Source: Hyaloperonospora brassicae (taxonomy: Eukaryota; Oomycota; Peronosporomycetes; Peronosporales; Peronosporaceae). From it: a DNA stretch of 64,000 bases. Shown here in pieces: positions 14,235 to 24,845 of the stretch. A program made the translations under genes and the position numbers. The notes beneath the pieces were generated by a model that did no database searches, was not told the DNA's origin, and worked only from the letters and a program-made list of their open reading frames with translations. Numbering within the stretch: position 1 is the first letter of the stretch; the number at the start of each line of letters is the position of its first letter. The stretch is from contig CANTFL010000422.1 of the NCBI GenBank assembly GCA_947650285.1, positions 23,778-87,777 of the forward strand, in the 5' to 3' direction.

Positions 14235-16002
14235 AGCACCCGATTTGTCATGCAGATCAAGTACGTGGCTTCATTATCGCACAGCTAAAATCAATCGCAC
14301 CGCAAATTCCTGCTGCGTGTTTTATCACTGTTACGGAAGCTACTACTGCACGATGTATAATTAATCTCCTTAAAGTATCATTGACCTTAACTTACTTGAG
14401 ACTATCATAGGTTCATAACTGTTGATCATGATGCTTTAGGAAACAAACGAACAAATAACAAAATGCCTTGTATTCGGACGCGTGCCAGACGCGTTTCGGC
14501 CCCCCGCTGGGGCCCTATTTAGTGGCTTACCAATCACAACGTGAGCTGCCTCAGGACTGCGGCAGAGGCCGCAGCCACACGTTTACCTATGCCTTAAAAC
14601 CTTCTAGAACTACCTCACCTAAATACTAAATTAGCACTGCCTAGCAAAATCCACCGGCGTGTTTTCAGTACCCGGCTACAGCCGAAATATCAACTTCCGA
14701 CAGATGCTAATCGTAAAAGGAAACTTGGTACTGTAGTGACTGGCAGCAAGATAATTAGCATACAGATAGGAATCAAATATGACCAAGGTTGCTCGACGCC
14801 CCATAGCCGACTAGATCACGAAGTGACATATTTTTGTCAAACCGATCTCAAAGGGGATTAATGTGCTTAACCACCACGGCGAAGCACGAAGCAAGTATGA
14901 TGAGAGGAAGTCCCATCAAGAGACCTGCAGTTTGATTTTATGTTGTACACCAGAATGGTACTTTAATCAAAATGACACAACTTTTGTACGGTCTCTAAGC
15001 TATTGAGATGTCGAAACATCGTCTTACCATGCATATATGCACTTCCATGGTAGAAGATGGTCGTCACTGACACCCTTATGAGATATTCGCATGATGCAAT
15101 CATTAGATTATCGCCGTGTCTCCTCGCAGCGATTTTGTCTTTTCAATATCCTGTGATATGGAAGCAATATTTCTCGCTCTCAACGTTCCGTAAACCACGT
15201 TCTCAAGATCTCGTATTTCCTGTTGTATAGATAAACGATAGGACGTCGAGTTGACGTGGTCCTGTCTCAAGCTAACATTATTCGTTCGGCCACATATGTT
15301 CGTTGGTTGAGCGTCCACGTATCAGGTGGAAGAGACGGGTAATGTCAAATTTATCCACAAGATCGTTGAAGAGCATAACATGATGTGTGTGAGCTCTTTA
15401 ATGCGCTTACACACGATATAGTCAGATGTATCGTTAGGATTGAGCGTAACCGCATTCACGTAACGCTTACTCTACTTCAATACGACGAGCTCGACATGAG
15501 TGTAGACTCAGCATGTGGAAGCTTCAGCGTGTGTATCTGAAGATACCCATATCCACTCACGATTTTAACACAAGTGGATCTTGTAGCTAAGTTCGAGATC
15601 TTAGGATGTGACACATCCGTCCACATAACACATGCCACCTTCCTCGCGTCCTTTTCGATGTGTAGAAGTTCAATAGCGTCGTTATGCTCTACGCACATCT
15701 GAAAATGGAGTGTCCTTTGAAAGTGTTTTGCGAATATATACATACTAAGCTGTAGTTATGACGCATATGTGTTGAGAAGTCAGTAGCATTACTTGTAAAT
15801 ACAGGAATGACGAAGAAGTGTTACTACAATTTCGTATTTTGAAAAATTGAGGTATGTAAAGCTTGTTTATGGCTCTCGCCCGCGACTTTACTACAAGCAA
15901 GTGTATTTCTACGCCTTCCATTCCAATTAATCAAATCAATTCTCAATCGCACATATAACTGCTAACTGGATTCGTCCTACTACAAGAATCAAAATTAGTG
16001 TT
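14235..16002 (-). repeat. Palindrome A, right arm
   Basis: Reverse complement of 9598-11365, nearly identical throughout and including the solo LTR at 14435-14702. The outermost similarity ends at about 15998-16002 with an AATTTTGATT stretch. On its outer side it continues directly into the block at 16003-17300, which the left arm lacks. Confidence 0.9.
14435..14702. repeat. Solo LTR (268 bp) nested in palindrome A right arm
   Basis: Mirror image of 10898-11165, with the target duplication read as GATGC at 14430-14434 and 14703-14707. The same insertion site in both arms shows that it was inserted once and then copied with the arm or spread by gene conversion. Confidence 0.85.
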
Positions 16003-17300
16003 TTTTTTCTTAGAATGTTTTTTTGTAAAAATATGTTTGTTGAAAATAATTGTAATTTCCTATCTTTTGCAAATTTGATGGACGAGGAATTGTATACTTC
16101 ATTCGGCATTTTCGTCAACTCCAGTGTGTGCAAGTGTGTTGGCAAAGCAGTTGTTATCGCGTGTTTGAAGTGTTGTGTACTTCGTTCCCACACAAAGATC
16201 ATCATAAACTATTGCGGATCTAATAGCGTAGACAGTTCTTTGCCGCGCCAACACGTTACTATACAATCGTAAAGGAGCGGCATACTGATCACTCCGGTTT
16301 GGTGCTATCAACGTGGCATGGGCGACTCGCTTCCGATGACTTGCCTTATTTATTCTTGCATCGTCGACTTGAGGTCCTTCGAATTTGCAAATTTTACCTA
16401 TGGACTTAAAAAAAAGTTTCATCCACCACAACTTTGACGAATGAATGCATGGTTATATCATAAAACACCAACAGCTGTCACGAATATCAGGGCCACATTT
16501 GCAGCATATCCTTACAAGCAATTTAGACATTACAACACAATAACGTGTATTGCTGGAAGCGCGCAAGTAACTGATGTCGTGCTCTTATATACAATCGGAA
16601 CTGTGTCATCTTATATAATTATTAGTAATCTAGATAGGCATACTTTCACGCACGAAGCACAGCACCAAATGACAAAGAGACACGTGTATGCTCTACTAGC
16701 CATCACTGCGTATTTTTAAATATGAAATATGTATATAATTATAAAAATGATAGCTTATTAATTGCTCTAAAGCTGATAGGAATGGACGGGTGGAGGATAT
16801 TGTTTGTCATACCTCAATTATGGCATAGCTATTACTGTATGCTCTGGGTAGAATAGCAGCCGGATATCGATGTCGGAAGGCATGAAACGACGGCATTTCC
16901 ACGTTACCACTCGCTGACAAGTAGTTAGAGCATGTTACGGTAGTAAAGTTGTTGCAGATTGCACATCAATACGGACGGCCTCCACATCTCTCCCACTAGT
17001 CTTGACATCCTGCGGAGGTCCGTTGGAAATAGCACCAGCTGATGAGTGATTGTGTGACAAGGGTTGTACTCGCAGATGAGACGCAGCCATGTGGAATTCT
17101 GGGCAGTATTTAGCACCCATTGTTGTTGACGTGTGACAAGAGCCTTGCGCGCGTTCATGGGACACGTGTATGTGATGAGCCAGGGCCTCCAATGTAACTT
17201 ACCTTTCCCAAACCGCCAAGATAATGTACATTTCTTGAAGATGCAGTTGTGGTATTGCAGAACGGTTTCTGCTACGAGATCAACATGTGTAGTCGACATC
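16003..17300 (-). repeat. Side block shared with palindrome B
   Basis: Read on minus, this aligns colinearly, though much diverged, with about 31850-33405 on plus. Clear anchors are CTGCGAGTACAACCCTTGTC (17060-17090) against CTGCGAGCACAACCCTTGTC (about 32127), CGTCGTTTCATGC (about 16890) against about 32317, and TGTAGAGCATGCATGTGTCT in B against a similar stretch near 16680. In both places it adjoins one arm of the palindrome in the same relative orientation. ORFs of 85-124 aa on minus (16925-17299) are not recognised and overlap in two frames. Confidence 0.7.
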
Positions 17301-17749
17301 GTCGCAAATTGCAGAAACGTTTCGTATCAAACACCAATGAGTTACTACAATATGTGAAGAAGACTCCAAAGTTCATGCATGTTATGACGACTGAGAGGAT
17401 GATCCTCGTTGCTTAGCGCATCGGCAATTATCAGCAGCTACTACAATCCACCCATCATGGTCATCTTGAGATCTACAATCGACATGGTTCAGTGTCTTCG
17501 GCTAGACTGCGTCAGTGATGACTACAAACACAATCGGTGTTATTTGTGGATGCTCCAATTGTTCAACAGTGTTTGTGGATGCTCCAATTGTGGGCAAGGG
17601 AGATGCGTCGAGGGTTTGCGATTACTCACGTCTACCGAACACAAGCGAATGGTGTCTCTTCAAGGTACGGTCTCAGTTTATTCTTGGCTATCAGACGATC
17701 ACAATGTGGTGGCTTTATCACATATGTACGAGGTCTTTGCTTGGCTGAT
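17301..17749. other. Unassigned stretch with a 29-bp tandem duplication
   Basis: Two tandem copies of a 29-bp unit (each containing TTTGTGGATGCTCCAATTGT) lie at about 17543-17600. Overlapping ORFs of 77-121 aa are present in three plus frames with no recognised domain, so none is called. Confidence 0.4.
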
Positions 17750-17991
17750 TCGACAAGCGGTAGAGAAGAAATAGATGTAGGAGAGGTCGTGACATGTAAG
17801 AAAGAGAAGTCAGGACCATGCTGAATGCATCTCGTCAGTGTCTGCCTGTAAACCGATGTCTGCCTGTAAACCGATGTCTGGCGCGGTCGTTTGCGGTCGG
17901 AGCAGAGGGACTTGTGAAATTACACTGGCGCTCAAGTTGAGAGCACTCATAATCAATTTTGCAATCACCTCGGAACGTCTACACCTCCAGT

Positions 17992-18141
17992 ATGCGCTTC
18001 TTCAGTGTACTTTTCCTCGCCGTTGGCTTTTTCTGTGTGAAGCATGACACGACTCAAGCGTTGGGTGTTCGTCGTTCGTATTCGAAATCTGCCGATGAAA
18101 CTGCCAAACCACGCACGCTTCCTTCGTCTGCTAACAAGTAG
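17992..18141 (+). CDS. Small secreted peptide, 49 aa
   Basis: An intact single-exon ORF. Residues 1-23 look like a classical signal peptide: MRFF, a hydrophobic core (SVLFLAVGFFCV), then a polar stretch ending TQA. The predicted mature part is only about 26 residues, basic and rich in Ser, Ala and Lys, ending SSANK; it has no cysteine and no RxLR or LxLFLAK motif. An identical copy sits in the other palindrome arm (24478-24627) and a diverged relative at 59135-59287. The start chosen is the methionine that opens the signal peptide; an upstream in-frame Met 11 codons earlier would spoil it. It could be a secreted factor or the stub of a truncated effector; function unknown. Confidence 0.55.
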   Translation: MRFFSVLFLAVGFFCVKHDTTQALGVRRSYSKSADETAKPRTLPSSANK

Positions 18142-18926
18142 CCCATTCGAGAGGTGGCTAAGCTGAAGCTGGTCAGCGGCCGGCGCGAACAACAATACCG
18201 AGCGACAAAGCTTGTCGTGCGAAGTCGACGCTCTCATCGGACAGTGAACAAGCAGTGGAGGCGAGAGGCTGCTGGTTGCGTTGGACGGCGGGCTGCTCTG
18301 GCCGCCTTCGGTGACAAGTTTCTTTCAGAAATTGCGTTGCGGCGGACGTTGGATGCTGAATACTGGAGAAGTTGACGACGGTCTCACGTTTAATGCACTA
18401 CGAAAGAGTCGAAACGCGTTTGCTCTTGTCCTATCGATAGTCTTTGCCTCAACTGTCACCCACAGGAACAAAGATGGACCACGCAGTATTGGTATCGGTG
18501 TCTGCGTCTGCCAACGGATCGTTGTTCTCGGCAATTCGCTTCAACGACTCGTTTCAGCGACGTACGTACGTACCTAGCCACAACAGCTTCACACACAACG
18601 CCCTTCAAGCCATGTGCCCGTGGTCAAGCAGTGCCACATCGATTAGCTGTACCACCAGTCAGTCGAAAGCAAGCAAGCGAACAGACCACGTTCTGAAGCA
18701 CAAGTAAGTGTCGTTGTGTATCATTGTTTGTTGCCACTGCGGTCCGTCCGTCCGTCTCTCTCGGTGCTTCAGGTTTCCATCCACTGATCGTCGCTTCTTT
18801 GACCGAGCCATCATTATCAGCAGGACGTTCATCGACTTTGACACGTCCCCGTCGCCCTCTCGCTATGTCGCATCACAGGGAATCGAGCGCTCAAGACAGC
18901 CGAGAGAGCTCAGTCAGTCGATCGAG
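18142..18926 (+). other. Conserved interval between secreted peptide and membrane gene
   Basis: From about 18165 on it is nearly identical to 59305-60068 and to 23692-24455 (inverted). Overlapping ORFs run in several frames on both strands; none has a recognised domain. A stretch near 18620-18710 reads as protein-like in one plus frame (HVPVVKQCHIDQLYHQ), and MDHAVLVSVSASANGSLF starts at about 18474, so extra exons of the downstream gene or of a decayed gene are possible. A GTAC microsatellite (about 18562) differs by 4 bp from the 59-kb copy. Confidence 0.35.
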
Positions 18927-19219
18927 ATGCTGCTCACGTTCCTCGAAAAGCTCCCGCTGAGCCAAAGCGGCAAAGTGTTCGTCGGCACGTCGCTCTGTCT
19001 CGCCATCTGCGCGTACCCCGTTGTCCAGAAGCGTACGCTGCGCTCGTTCGCTCCACTCGCTTGTCCGCCGTCTAACTCGCACCTGTGCTTTCCCTCCTCC
19101 TTCGCTCCTTCTGTCTTGTAGAACGCAAAGCGGGCCACGACCTCTTCTCTTCCGAGCGACCGCAAGCTATCGTGGACCAGGAGGTCAGGGTCCGTCGGGA
19201 GAAGCTCAATATCAAGTAA
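18927..19219 (+). CDS. 67-aa single-pass membrane protein, two exons
   Basis: Exon 1 is 18927-19032 and exon 2 is 19122-19219, joined across an 89-bp GT-AG intron (GTACGCTG at the donor, CTTGTAG at the acceptor). The joined reading frame is 67 codons plus TAA. The protein starts MLLTFLEKLPLSQSGK, has one membrane segment (about residues 16-33, VFVGTSLCLAICAYPVV), and ends in a charged tail (EVRVRREKLNIK). It is convergent with MCM8, whose stop lies 144 bp further on. Two identically spliced copies are at 23399-23691 and 60069-60361. The family is not recognised; the layout (short N-terminus, one membrane span, basic tail) would suit a small organelle-membrane or assembly protein, which is inference. 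Longer ORFs reading through the intron exist but stop inside it. Confidence 0.6.
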
Positions 19220-19363
19220 ACACCTGCAGCAGACGATCATGTCGGGTGGACGCACCAGTTGAGCTGCTGATGACCGTCGAAGCCAACTGCGGCGGCTGTT
19301 GGAAGACATCAGCGATCCTCGAGCCGAAGCTGCTGATAACGTAGTCGCACAACACGGTCTTGG

Positions 19364-19760
19364 TCACATCATGTTGTACGACGACGTTTGCACTTTGTAC
19401 TGTCCCGGGCCTTTCTTCAGCAAGTAACACTCGTTGCGCAGGATGTCCACGAAGTCCCGAAAGTTGTCCACCTTGAGCGCCATGCTGTCGGCCACTTGGA
19501 CCAGGTCGTCCATGGAGAACAGACTCGTGTTGCGTCGGGCTGCCGCTTTCATGAGCCGTGCGACGTACGCTTTCACCTTCTTGGCCAGACTCATGCCTCC
19601 GCTGCGGCCAAAGTCGAGACTGCTGTCTTCAGCGACGCACGTGTCGCGCAAACAGTCCTGCAGGATGTCAACGACATCTCGGGCGTGCTCGACCGGGACG
19701 GTCTCAGCGAGTTCCGCTCGAGCGCGCGCTTGCGAGAGACGGATGAGCGACTCGAGCTGC
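19364..19760 (-). pseudogene. MCM8: MCM8, C-terminal fragment (third copy)
   Basis: Encodes only the last 132 or so residues of MCM8 (LESLIRLSQARARAEL to the QTSSYNMM end), matching the ends of the two long copies. Several changes set it apart, such as PVEHARDV for SVEHPRDV, VAEDSS for VPEDSS and SGGMS for SEGMS. It is cut at 19760 at the palindrome breakpoint, so the AAA+ core is missing and it cannot work as a helicase. The open frame runs on into unrelated sequence to 19819. The other two copies resemble each other more than either resembles this one. Confidence 0.85.
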
Positions 19761-22700
19761 CAATGTCCGGACAAAGCAGCTTGCGAGACGAGAAGTCGTG
19801 CAACGGGCGGATACATCACTGAGCGAAGATCGAGCTCAGCCTCGAGTAAGATCGACTTTTACATCGATCAACTAATGCATCGACACCGTTTTGTGGGTGA
19901 AGAATGTAGGGATGGATAGGCTTTTCTGTATTCAACCGATAGGGCTTTGGCAAACGAGGGGGTGGTAGGCCTTCCACGAAGACATCGAGCGTCTATCCGG
20001 GTCAAGAATCGTAAAACTTGCTGGGCCATGCATGTCGTTCGGACACCCCATTCTTGGAACACGATACACCACAGTGATCTACACGGAAGTGATACAGAAG
20101 CCGGGGAAACCCAACTTGTCGACGAACGTGCCTCTGCAGTTGGTAAAAGAATATCTACGAATCGAGTGCGAGTCAAGTGCACCAGAGCTTGTTGTGTCAA
20201 GCGAGAGACCAGCACCTTTTCGTCAGCTCGCGGGTAGAAGTGCTCTCTTGTCAAGGCTAAGCAAGGTCAACTGTGGCAGCAGCGCAGTAGGTCAGCTGTA
20301 GTAAAAGTCGCTGTTGCAGTCGTTGCCGTTGAAACACAAATACGAAAGACGGATCGTCGAAAACAATCCCAATCTATGCTTGAGATCGTTTGTCAAACAT
20401 CCTCCAACCCGAAATCCCAACTGTCGTATCTGAATGGTTTGAGCCGTCAGTCCCAAACGACGAAAAGCTCGCACGACCAATAATGCGTCCGTCCAATTCG
20501 CCTCCGAGCACCCTCGTGGACGCCGCCACGTGCGTATGGAACCAGTACTACCCCGACGACCACAACATCGGTATCCGCCAGCCGGGGGAGACCCGTTCTG
20601 TGCTCTATATAGCCCTATCAGCGACACCGATGGCCGCTTCTAAGCCGCCGTGACCTTCCTCAACTGTTTCCGACACGGCGAACAATGGGCTCCGTTGCTC
20701 CAAGTACGGGGTACCACTTCTTGCACCGCAATACACACCAGTGAGTAGTCACAGTCGAAAATGCTGCAGTGTGACTTGACGCAGGCGAACGCGACGGTGG
20801 TGCGGCTGCACTATCAGGAGCTCATCGGACTGGAACAAAGGACTTTGAGCGAGCAATGACGGAAAACATTGAAGACGTGCTGCTTTGCATGGGCATCACG
20901 CTGTGCATGCGGCGGCACGGGCTTTGCCTGGAGGCAGAAGAAGACGCCGCGAGGAAGCGGAACGTGCTCGTTGGTCGCACCAAGATCACGGTTCGGTTGC
21001 ACGGCGTGACGCCGGTGCTGCCCATTGCTGCGGTGAAAGCAGAACTGGTGCACCAGTTTGTCAGTGTTGTTGGCACGGTCGTGCGAGTGAGCGCTGTCAA
21101 GCCACTCGTCACGAGGTGCGACTTTGTGTGTGCGAAGTGCAATGAAGCGACGTCGAGAGCCTTCCCCGAGGGAAAGTTCACTCCTCCACAGGGGTGTGAG
21201 CATTCGCCGTGTCGAGGTCGGACGCTGCTACCGAACCGGTCGTCGGTGGATACCGTCGATTACTAGAAGATCAAGTGGGTCGAGGAATAGCGCGTGTGGG
21301 GTTCTCCGAAGATGCAACTGACTCATCACACGCATGTGGTCATTGTGGTCTTTGATGCTGTTGTTGTTGCTGTTGCTGTTATTGTTGTTGCTGATGTTGT
21401 CAAGACTGCAGGAGATCGAAGCCACAGATGTTGGCCCTGGCCGTGTGCCGCGAATGGTAACATGTTACCTGCCTATGTATGACCCATCCGTTCGTTACTT
21501 ACGTCCAATGAGTTGATCATCGTGGCGCGCAGATTGAGGTGGAATTGTACGAGGATCTTGTGGACTCTTGCATTCCTGGTAACGTCGTGACGATCTCAGG
21601 CATCGTGAAGAGCGTCAACTCGGAAATCCACGGAGGAAGGTATGGCAAGCGTGCGCAAGCAAACAGCCTGTATATACTGTACATCAGCGCCAACTCCGTC
21701 GAAAACTCGGCAAAGGTAACTTGTGCGATGGTGTGAAGGGCTTGTCGGATGCGGAATGATGGACCTCGCATGTTGTGTCCGCTTGCTTCAACGTAGGCGG
21801 ACAAAGACAAAGCTTCGGACATTGATTTTGCCAAAGAAGACCTCGAACAGATTAGCAGTATCATCAATCAGGGCGACGTCTTCGACCGGCTTGTCCATTC
21901 CCTGTGTCCCGGCATTTATCGCAACGACATCGTGAAGGCTGGTCTGATCCTGGCGTTGCTCGGAGGAACTCGGAACTCGGATGACAAAGACACGCCATGC
22001 GTGAGCAGAGCAGATTCACACGTGCTAGTTGTTGGCGATCCTGGTCTGGGCAAAAGTCAGATGCTTTGGGCTGTGTCCATGGTTGCGCCACGAGCTGTGT
22101 ACGTGGGTGGAAACACCACTACCACGACGGGGTTGACTGTCACAATGGTGAAAGACGGATCCGGCGACTACGCGCTGGAATCCGGTGCCCTCGTTCTCGC
22201 CGATCAGGGAGTTTGCTGCATCGACGAGTTTGACAAAATGGGGATCGACTACCAGGCCCTGCTCGAAGCGATGGAGCAGCAAAGCATCAGTATTGCAAAG
22301 GCAGGTATCGTGTGCAGCCTCAACGCTCGGACGTCCGTCATTGCCGCTGCCAATCCCAGCGGCGGTCACTACGACCGCAGTCAGTCGGTGCGAGAGAACC
22401 TGAAAATGAAAGCTCCGCTCTTGTCTTGCTTCGACCTCGTTTTCATCCTGCTGGACCGGCCGGACGAAGAACGAGATCGGCTGTTGTCGGATCACGTGAT
22501 GAACTCTCACGCACGTGGCGCGCGAAAGTCGAGGAAGCGCGTGCGCGACGACTGTGCGCCAACGAGTTCATGGAAGTCGAGCAGACACGCCAACACACTG
22601 CCGTCAAGCAATTACGAACCAGCCGCCGAGTCTGGTCACCGCATGCTATCGCACCGTCTCCGTCAGAACGTGTCCGAGTTCAGCATCGACCCCATACACC

Positions 22701-22857
22701 TCTACTTTGTGCGCAAATTTATCGCGTACGCTCGCCGATCCGTGCACCCACGTCTGTCGCCTGAGGATGCGACTGTGCTTCAACAGAAGTATCTGGAGCT
22801 GCGTGCAGCAGGCGAGGGCGATCAGAACTCGGCGGACAGCATCCCGATCACCACACG
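19761..22857 (+). repeat. Unique centre of palindrome U
   Basis: The 3.1-kb spacer between the arms. It holds the 5' two thirds of MCM8 and the DNA upstream of it. It is not repeated in palindrome U but is repeated, inverted, at 60903-64000. Confidence 0.85.
19969..20301 (+). other. Conserved ORF 5' of MCM8, function unknown
   Basis: Open frame after a TAG at 19966-19968, reading about 110 codons (EDIERLSGSRIVKLAGP, GHPILGTRYTTVIYTEV and so on). A 3' splice-like TAG at its start allows an upstream exon. The same ORF is at 63459-63791 on minus with one change near its start (SRI to SSI). Competing ORFs of 96 aa (same strand) and 128 aa (opposite strand) overlap it, so the true frame is uncertain. 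No domain recognised. Confidence 0.3.
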
Positions 22858-23254
22858 GCAGCTCGAGTCGCTCATCCGTCTCTCGCAAGCGCGCGCTCGA
22901 GCGGAACTCGCTGAGACCGTCTCGGTCGAGCACCCCCGAGATGTCGTTGACATCCTGCAGGACTGTTTGCGCGACACGTGCGTCCCTGAAGACAGCAGTC
23001 TCGACTTTGGCCGCAGCGAAGGCATGAGTCTGGCCAAGAAGGTGAAAGCGTACGTCGCACGGCTCATGAAAGCGGCAGCCCGACGCAACACGAGTCTGTT
23101 CTCCATGGACGACCTGGTCCAAGTGGCCGACAGCATGGCGCTCAAGGTGGACGACTTTCGGGACTTCGTGGACATCCTGCGCAACGAGTGTTACTTGCTG
23201 AAGAAAGGCCCGGGACAGTACAAAGTGCAAACGTCGTCGTACAACATGATGTGA
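20483..23254 (+). pseudogene. MCM8: MCM8-like helicase, nearly complete but inactivated copy
   Basis: The parts in order: N-terminal exon from 20483; 51-bp intron 20704-20754; OB-fold exon 20755 to about 21287 with a zinc site (CAKC ... CEHSPC); intron to 21411; exons 21412-21456, 21533-21715 and 21797-23254, all in phase 0 with 76- and 81-bp GT-AG introns. The last exon has Walker A GDPGLGKSQML, Walker B CCIDEFDKM, sensor AAANPSGGHY and a C-terminal winged-helix part ending KKGPGQYKVQ. The order and the SPITTRQLESLIRL-like segment fit MCM8, the MCM9 partner in recombination repair. Defects: a frameshift and TAA (20641-20643) in the N-terminal exon, TAG at 21264-21266, a private 1-bp deletion near 20825, and Cys for the arginine finger (PLLSCFDLV, codon 22427-22429). 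The last exon is intact. Confidence 0.85.
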
Positions 23255-23398
23255 CCAAGACCGTGTTGTGCGACTACGTTATCAGCAGCTTCGGCTCGAG
23301 GATCGCTGATGTCTTCCAACAGCCGCCGCAGTTGGCTTCGACGGTCATCAGCAGCTCAACTGGTGCGTCCGCCCGACACGATCGTCTGCTGCAGGTGT

Positions 23399-23691
23399 TT
23401 ACTTGATATTGAGCTTCTCCCGACGGACCCTGACCTCCTGGTCCACGATAGCTTGCGGTTGCTCGGAAGAGAAGAGGTCGTGGCCCGCTTTGCGTTCTAC
23501 AAGACAGAAGGAGCGAAGGAGGAGGGAAAGCACAGGTGCGAGTTAGACGGCGGACAAGCGAGTGGAGCGAACGAGCGCAGCGTACGCTTCTGGACAATGG
23601 GGTACGCGCAGATGGCGAGACAGAGCGACGTGCCGACGAACACTTTGCCGCTCTGGCTCAGCGGGAGCTTTTCGAGGAACGTGAGCAGCAT
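23399..23691 (-). CDS. 67-aa single-pass membrane protein, two exons (copy 2)
   Basis: Exon 1 is 23586-23691, exon 2 is 23399-23496, intron 23497-23585 (89 bp, GT-AG), giving 67 codons plus stop. The sequence is nearly the same as the 18927-19219 copy, with the same membrane segment and an EKLNIK end. It converges on MCM8, whose stop ends at 23254. Intact splice sites and reading frame in all three copies argue that this small gene is real and that the ORFs on the opposite strand are shadows. Confidence 0.6.
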
Positions 23692-24477
23692 CTCGATCGA
23701 CTGACTGAGCTCTCTCGGCTGTCTTGAGCGCTCGATTCCCTGTGATGCGACATAGCGAGAGGGCGACGGGGACGTGTCAAAGTCGATGAACGTCCTGCTG
23801 ATAATGATGGCTCGGTCAAAGAAGCGACGATCAGTGGATGGAAACCTGAAGCACCGAGAGAGACGGACGGACGGACCGCAGTGGCAACAAACAATGATAC
23901 ACAACGACACTTGCTTGTGCTTCAGAACGTGGTCTGTTCGCTTGCTTGCTTTCGACTGACTGGTGGTACAGCTAATCGATGTGGCACTGCTTGACCACGG
24001 GCACATGGCTTGAAGGGCGTTGTGTGTGAAGCTGTTGTGGCTAGGTACGTACGTACGTCGCTGAAACGAGTCGTTGAAGCGAATTGCCGAGAACAACGAT
24101 CCGTTGGCAGACGCAGACACCGATACCAATACTGCGTGGTCCATCTTTGTTCCTGTGGGTGACAGTTGAGGCAAAGACTATCGATAGGACAAGAGCAAAC
24201 GCGTTTCGACTCTTTCGTAGTGCATTAAACGTGAGACCGTCGTCAACTTCTCCAGTATTCAGCATCCAACGTCCGCCGCAACGCGAATTCCTGGAAGAAA
24301 CTTGTCACCGAAGGCGGCCAGAGCAGCCCGCCGTCCGACGCAACCATCAGCCTCTCGCCTCCACTGCTTGTTCACTGTCCGATGAGAGCGTCGACTTCGC
24401 ACGACAAGCTTTGTCGCTCGGTATTGTTGTTCGCGCCGGCCGCTGACCAGCTTCAGCTTAGCCACCTCTCGAATGGG

Positions 24478-24627
24478 CTACTTGTTAGCAGACGAAGGAA
24501 GCGTGCGTGGTTTGGCAGTTTCATCGGCAGATTTCGAATACGAACGACGAACACCCAACGCTTGAGTCGTGTCATGCTTCACACAGAAAAAGCCAACGGC
24601 GAGGAAAAGTACACTGAAGAAGCGCAT
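24478..24627 (-). CDS. Small secreted peptide, 49 aa (copy 2)
   Basis: The protein is identical to that at 17992-18141: signal peptide with core SVLFLAVGFFCV and a short basic mature part ending SSANK. It lies at the matching place in the right arm of palindrome U, pointing outward from the palindrome centre like its twin. Identity over gene and upstream DNA contrasts with the diverged relative at 59135-59287. Function unknown. Confidence 0.55.
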   Translation of the reverse strand: MRFFSVLFLAVGFFCVKHDTTQALGVRRSYSKSADETAKPRTLPSSANK

Positions 24628-24845
24628 ACTGGAGGTGTAGACGTTCCGAGGTGATTGCAAAATTGATTATGAGTGCTCTCAACTTGAGCGCCAATGTAAT
24701 TTCGCAAGTCCCTCTACTTCAATCACAAACAAACGTGCTAGACATCGGTTTGAAGTCAAAGATTGGCGAGATGCATTCAGCATGGTCCTGACTTCTCTTT
24801 CTTACATGTCACGACCACCTCTACGTCTTTTTTTCTACCACTTGT

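Larger units (their letters stand above)
17750..19760 (+). repeat. Palindrome U, left arm
   Basis: Repeated inverted at 22858-24845 (positions sum to 42618-42619). It contains the secreted-peptide gene, the 67-aa membrane-protein gene and the last part of MCM8. The outer 250 bp are more diverged and include an 18-bp tandem duplication at 17841-17876 absent from the right arm. The inner end is abrupt: at 19760/19761 the MCM8 sequence switches to DNA that elsewhere lies 5' of MCM8. Confidence 0.9.
22858..24845 (-). repeat. Palindrome U, right arm
   Basis: Reverse complement of 17750-19760. Differences from the left arm are scattered and partly shared with the 59-64 kb copy, partly private (for example a small indel near 24290), a mosaic that fits gene conversion. 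The outer end near 24845 fades gradually. Confidence 0.9.

Noticed and set aside
17992..18141. RxLR or Crinkler effector
   Set aside because: A signal peptide is present, but there is no RxLR, EER or LxLFLAK motif and the mature part is only about 26 residues.
21330..21425. Asn-rich or Val-rich low-complexity protein
   Set aside because: The TTG/CTG run is an intronic microsatellite between two MCM8 exons.
23309..23727. Charged protein (RRRTSEWSERAQRTLL) on the MCM8 strand, joinable by a 59-bp intron
   Set aside because: It is antisense to the 67-aa membrane gene, whose splice sites and frame are better and whose product looks more natural.
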